This document shows positions 6,919 to 9,097 of a DNA stretch of 9,097 nucleotides, piece after piece. Each line of letters opens with the position of its first letter. The stretch's first letter is position 1. The notes beneath the pieces are model-generated. The model did not search any database. It had not been told where the DNA came from and saw only the letters and a list, made by a program, of their open reading frames with translations. Source of the DNA: Syntrophaceae bacterium (GTDB lineage: Bacteria > Desulfobacterota > Syntrophia > Syntrophales > UBA5619); assembly GCA_023249795.1 (NCBI GenBank), contig JAHFBU010000047.1, forward strand, positions 1-9,097, given 5' to 3'. The translations under genes were made by a program, and so were the position numbers.

Positions 6919-8064
6919 CTAATACTTCAGCAAGCCGGTCAACGGCTCGATCTTGCCTTTCTTGATGATATACATCTTGGCTGACAGGTTCGGTTTTCTC
7001 AATTCCGGCTTGTAGGCGATGTCGGCGCAGAGTCCCATCATGTCAAATTTGTTGGATTCCAGTACCTTCTTGATGTTCTCGCCGGTCAGGGTGTTTCCCG
7101 CCTTCTTGAGCGCCTCCACCAGCAGATAGGCGCTGATGAAGCCCTGTGTATAATTGACGGGCTGCGCGTCGTCCTTGCCGGTCATCTCTTTGCGAACCTT
7201 GCGCATGAACTGGACGCCTTTGATCTTGTCCTCCGTCCAGAATGAGAATGGCATCGGCGCCATGAAGCCGTCGGCCGCATCTCCGGCCATTTCGACCAGC
7301 TTCTCGGAGAAGGTCCAGTTGAGGCCGATAAACTTGTTCTTCAGGCCGAGCTTCTTGGCATCTTTGAGGATCGTGGCCGTGGCCATGACGGTATGTTGAT
7401 TGATTGCGAAATCCGGGTCTTTCTTCTGCATATTGAGAAGCTGTGTTGTCGCGTCCAGGTCTCTTAAGCCGATGATCTCCTTGTCTACAACCTCCACGCC
7501 GATTTTCTTGGCAAAATCTTCGGCATCCTGAATGGGCGATCGGCCGAATCCCGTGTCATTGTAAAGCAGGGCCACCCGGGGCGCTCTGCTCTTGTCCTTC
7601 CAGTTGTCCTTGATCCACTGGAGGGCGAGTCTCGCCTGATCGGAATAGGTTGTGCCGGCAATGAAATTGTATGGTGTCTTGTCGAAAACAAGATGTTCGG
7701 AATAGGAAGCGGAGATGTACGGGATCTTGTCCGTGGCGATCATGGGCGCCATTGCTTCCGTATCGCCGGTCCCCCAGCCGAGAATGGCGATGACCCCTTT
7801 TGAGGCCTGATCCTTGTAGGCGGAAACCGCCTGGGGTATCTTGTAGGCATAGTCGGTGTCGATCAACTCGATCTTTCTGCCGTTCACCCCGCCATGCTTG
7901 TTGACATAGTTGATGTAATCCCTCGCGGCAATCGCGTAGGGGGCGCCCACGTCGCCCGTTGCGCCGGTCAGGTCGAAAATGCCGCCGATCTTGATGGTCT
8001 GCTGGGCATAACCGACGCCGCTGAGGATAAAGACCGCCAAAACGATGCTCAGTAACTTCTTCAT
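6919..8064 (-). CDS. Periplasmic substrate-binding protein of HAAT ABC importer (LivK-like)
   Basis: The solute receptor of the adjacent Liv-type importer. The 381-residue precursor has a clear signal peptide, MKKLLSIVLAVFILSGVGYA, with cleavage probably before Gln21. There is no lipobox cysteine, so it should be soluble in the periplasm. The mature chain has the type-1 periplasmic binding fold of the LivK/Peripla_BP_6 family: IKIGGIFDLTGATGDVG at the start, YINYVNKHGGVNGRKIELI, then KGVIAILGWGTGDTEAM and KIPYISAS, which form the usual ligand-cleft segments. The second lobe begins near VALLYNDTGFG, and YTQGFISAYLLVEALKKAG lies towards the end. A strong ribosome binding site (AAGGAGA, 8071-8077) supports this ATG. 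It lies 70 bases downstream of livM and before livF, an order that differs from E. coli livKHMGF but is compatible with one transcript. A hairpin follows its stop. Neighbouring CoA ligase hints at an aromatic or other organic acid ligand; the ligand cannot be read from sequence. Confidence 0.93.
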   Translation of the reverse strand: MKKLLSIVLAVFILSGVGYAQQTIKIGGIFDLTGATGDVGAPYAIAARDYINYVNKHGGVNGRKIELIDTDYAYKIPQAVSAYKDQASKGVIAILGWGTGDTEAMAPMIATDKIPYISASYSEHLVFDKTPYNFIAGTTYSDQARLALQWIKDNWKDKSRAPRVALLYNDTGFGRSPIQDAEDFAKKIGVEVVDKEIIGLRDLDATTQLLNMQKKDPDFAINQHTVMATATILKDAKKLGLKNKFIGLNWTFSEKLVEMAGDAADGFMAPMPFSFWTEDKIKGVQFMRKVRKEMTGKDDAQPVNYTQGFISAYLLVEALKKAGNTLTGENIKKVLESNKFDMMGLCADIAYKPELRKPNLSAKMYIIKKGKIEPLTGLLKY

Positions 8065-8082
8065 ACGTTTTCTCCTTTGTTT

Positions 8083-8104
8083 GGATGGCTGCTGTTTCCC
8101 ATCC
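8083..8104 (-). other. Small hairpin in the livM-to-binding-protein spacer
   Basis: GGATGG (8083-8088) and CCATCC (8099-8104) can pair as a 6-bp stem with a 10-base loop, a few bases upstream of the binding-protein ribosome binding site. No U-tract follows it, so it is not a terminator. It could act as an RNA processing or stabilising structure, or be chance. Weak support. Confidence 0.25.
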
Positions 8105-8134
8105 GGGGACTGATTTATTAATTTGTTTCCCGCC

Positions 8135-9097
8135 TTAGTAAGAAAAAGGCCACAGCTTCCAGTAATTTTTTATGGTTTTCCAGCGGGCTGCCAGTCCGTC
8201 CGGTTCGAATATCAGAAAGAGGATGATGACCAACCCGAAGATGCCTTCGCGAATCGCCCCGAAGATGTGGATCAGCACCGGATACTGGTCCGAAAAAAGC
8301 CCGCTGATCAGCCGGAGCGCCTCCGGCAGAAGGGTCATGAAGATCGCGCCCAGAATGCTTCCATAGATGCTTCCGAGCCCTCCGATAATGATCATGGAGA
8401 GATACTGTATCGAAACCATCACACCGAAATGTTCCGGCGTGATGATGCCGAGATAATGCGCCCAGAGGCTCCCCGCCGCACCGGCGAAAAAGGAGCTGAT
8501 GCCGAAGGCCATCAGTTTGTACCGGAAGATGGGGATGCCGATAATCTCCGCCGAGATATACCGGTCCCGGATCGCCATGAAAGCCCTGCCGGGTTTTGTG
8601 CGGACGATGTTCTTGGCCATGACGACGGCAAGGATCGTGAAACCGAGAGCCAGAAAATAAAATTTGAAATCGCTGTTGAACGTGATTCCGCCGATGGCCG
8701 CGGGCGGCACCATCAGCCCCTGGCTGCCCCCGGTCACGTCTCTCCAGCGCACAAAAACAAATTCGAGGATCACCTGGGCCGCAAGCGTCGCGATGGCGAG
8801 GTATAACCCCCTGAGCCGCAGGGACGGTATGCCGAAAATCATTCCGACGATCGCCGTGACGGACCCCGCGGCAACGATGCAGGCGAGGAAGGGCATGCCG
8901 AGCTTGATCATGAAATACCCTGAGGCATATGCCCCGACGCCCATGAATGCGCCGTGTCCGAGGGATATTTGTCCCGTAAACCCGGTCAGGATATTTAAGC
9001 CCACGGCGGCGATCACGGCGATGAGCACGCTGTTGACGACGTAGAGCAGGTATCGGGAGTCCTGAAATACAAAAGGCAGGGCGATCAGGGCGACCAG
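8135..9097 (-). CDS. livM: Branched-chain amino acid-type ABC transporter permease LivM (5' end off window)
   Basis: An inner-membrane permease of the HAAT importer, partial at its N-terminus. The reading frame stays open to the last base of the window, giving 320 residues before the TAA at 8137-8135. The residues before the in-frame GTG at 9028 (LVALIALPFVFQDSRYLLYV...) are typical LivM N-terminal sequence, so GTG 9028 is not the true start. Family landmarks are VGLNILTGFTGQISLGHGAF, RAFMAIRDRYISAEIIGI, YKLMAFGISSFFAGAAGSL and QYLSMIIIGGLGSIYGSI, the last two in the conserved loop that contacts the ATPases. It would pair with a LivH permease, presumably encoded beyond the right edge. The binding-protein gene follows after 70 bases in the same direction. 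Probably only a few residues are missing. Confidence 0.94.
   Translation of the reverse strand: MVALIALPFVFQDSRYLLYVVNSVLIAVIAAVGLNILTGFTGQISLGHGAFMGVGAYASGYFMIKLGMPFLACIVAAGSVTAIVGMIFGIPSLRLRGLYLAIATLAAQVILEFVFVRWRDVTGGSQGLMVPPAAIGGITFNSDFKFYFLALGFTILAVVMAKNIVRTKPGRAFMAIRDRYISAEIIGIPIFRYKLMAFGISSFFAGAAGSLWAHYLGIITPEHFGVMVSIQYLSMIIIGGLGSIYGSILGAIFMTLLPEALRLISGLFSDQYPVLIHIFGAIREGIFGLVIILFLIFEPDGLAARWKTIKNYWKLWPFSY

Noticed and set aside
8123..8806. Plus-strand open frame (227 codons) opposite livM
   Set aside because: Its translation is highly charged and repetitive in Asp, Arg, Glu and His, typical of an antisense reading of a membrane protein gene.
9026..9028. GTG as the livM start codon
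   Set aside because: The frame is open to the window edge and the upstream residues are typical LivM N-terminal sequence, so the gene is partial.

Overview
The window is a GC-rich, densely coded bacterial chromosome segment. It holds nine protein genes in two convergent blocks: five genes on the + strand (51-4434) and four on the - strand (9097-4489). The gene set suggests an anaerobic Desulfobacterota-like bacterium (Syntrophales or a sulfate-reducer relative). It combines a LolD/FtsX-type ABC system, a MOT1-family oxyanion transporter, and a PaaK-family CoA ligase next to a branched-chain-amino-acid-type (Liv) ABC transporter, with dispersed palindromic repeats between genes. The taxonomic guess is inference from gene content and style, not from a marker gene.

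Left block (+ strand): an ABC ATPase of the LolD/MacB class (51-716) overlaps, through ATGA, a small secreted protein (713-1120) that aligns by eye to the thioredoxin fold but has lost the CxxC active site. Then come an FtsX-like permease (1144-2382) and, joined by a TGATG overlap, a MOT1-type molybdate/sulfate transporter (2382-3560). truA (3595-4434), a housekeeping tRNA modification gene with its own ribosome binding site, closes the block. The first four genes are packed as one operon. The ATPase, thioredoxin-like protein and permease probably form one membrane machine whose substrate is unknown.

Right block (- strand, transcribed right to left): livM (running off the right edge), a periplasmic substrate-binding protein, livF, then a PaaK-like AMP-forming CoA ligase. 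livH and livG are not in view and would be expected beyond the right edge. The layout suggests uptake of a carboxylic acid, probably aromatic or hydrophobic, followed by CoA activation.

The non-coding DNA of the right block holds the most unusual features. Downstream of the binding-protein gene there is a strong hairpin that pairs fully only on the transcribed strand. Next to it lies a MITE-like element (about 6739-6869) with nested inverted repeats and two small GAAA/TTTC-loop hairpins, flanked by a 9-bp direct repeat (CATGATTGA). Between livF and the ligase is a second repeat-like sequence (5808-5917). No tRNA, rRNA, CRISPR array or transposase gene was seen, and no gene-free stretch exceeds about 205 bases.
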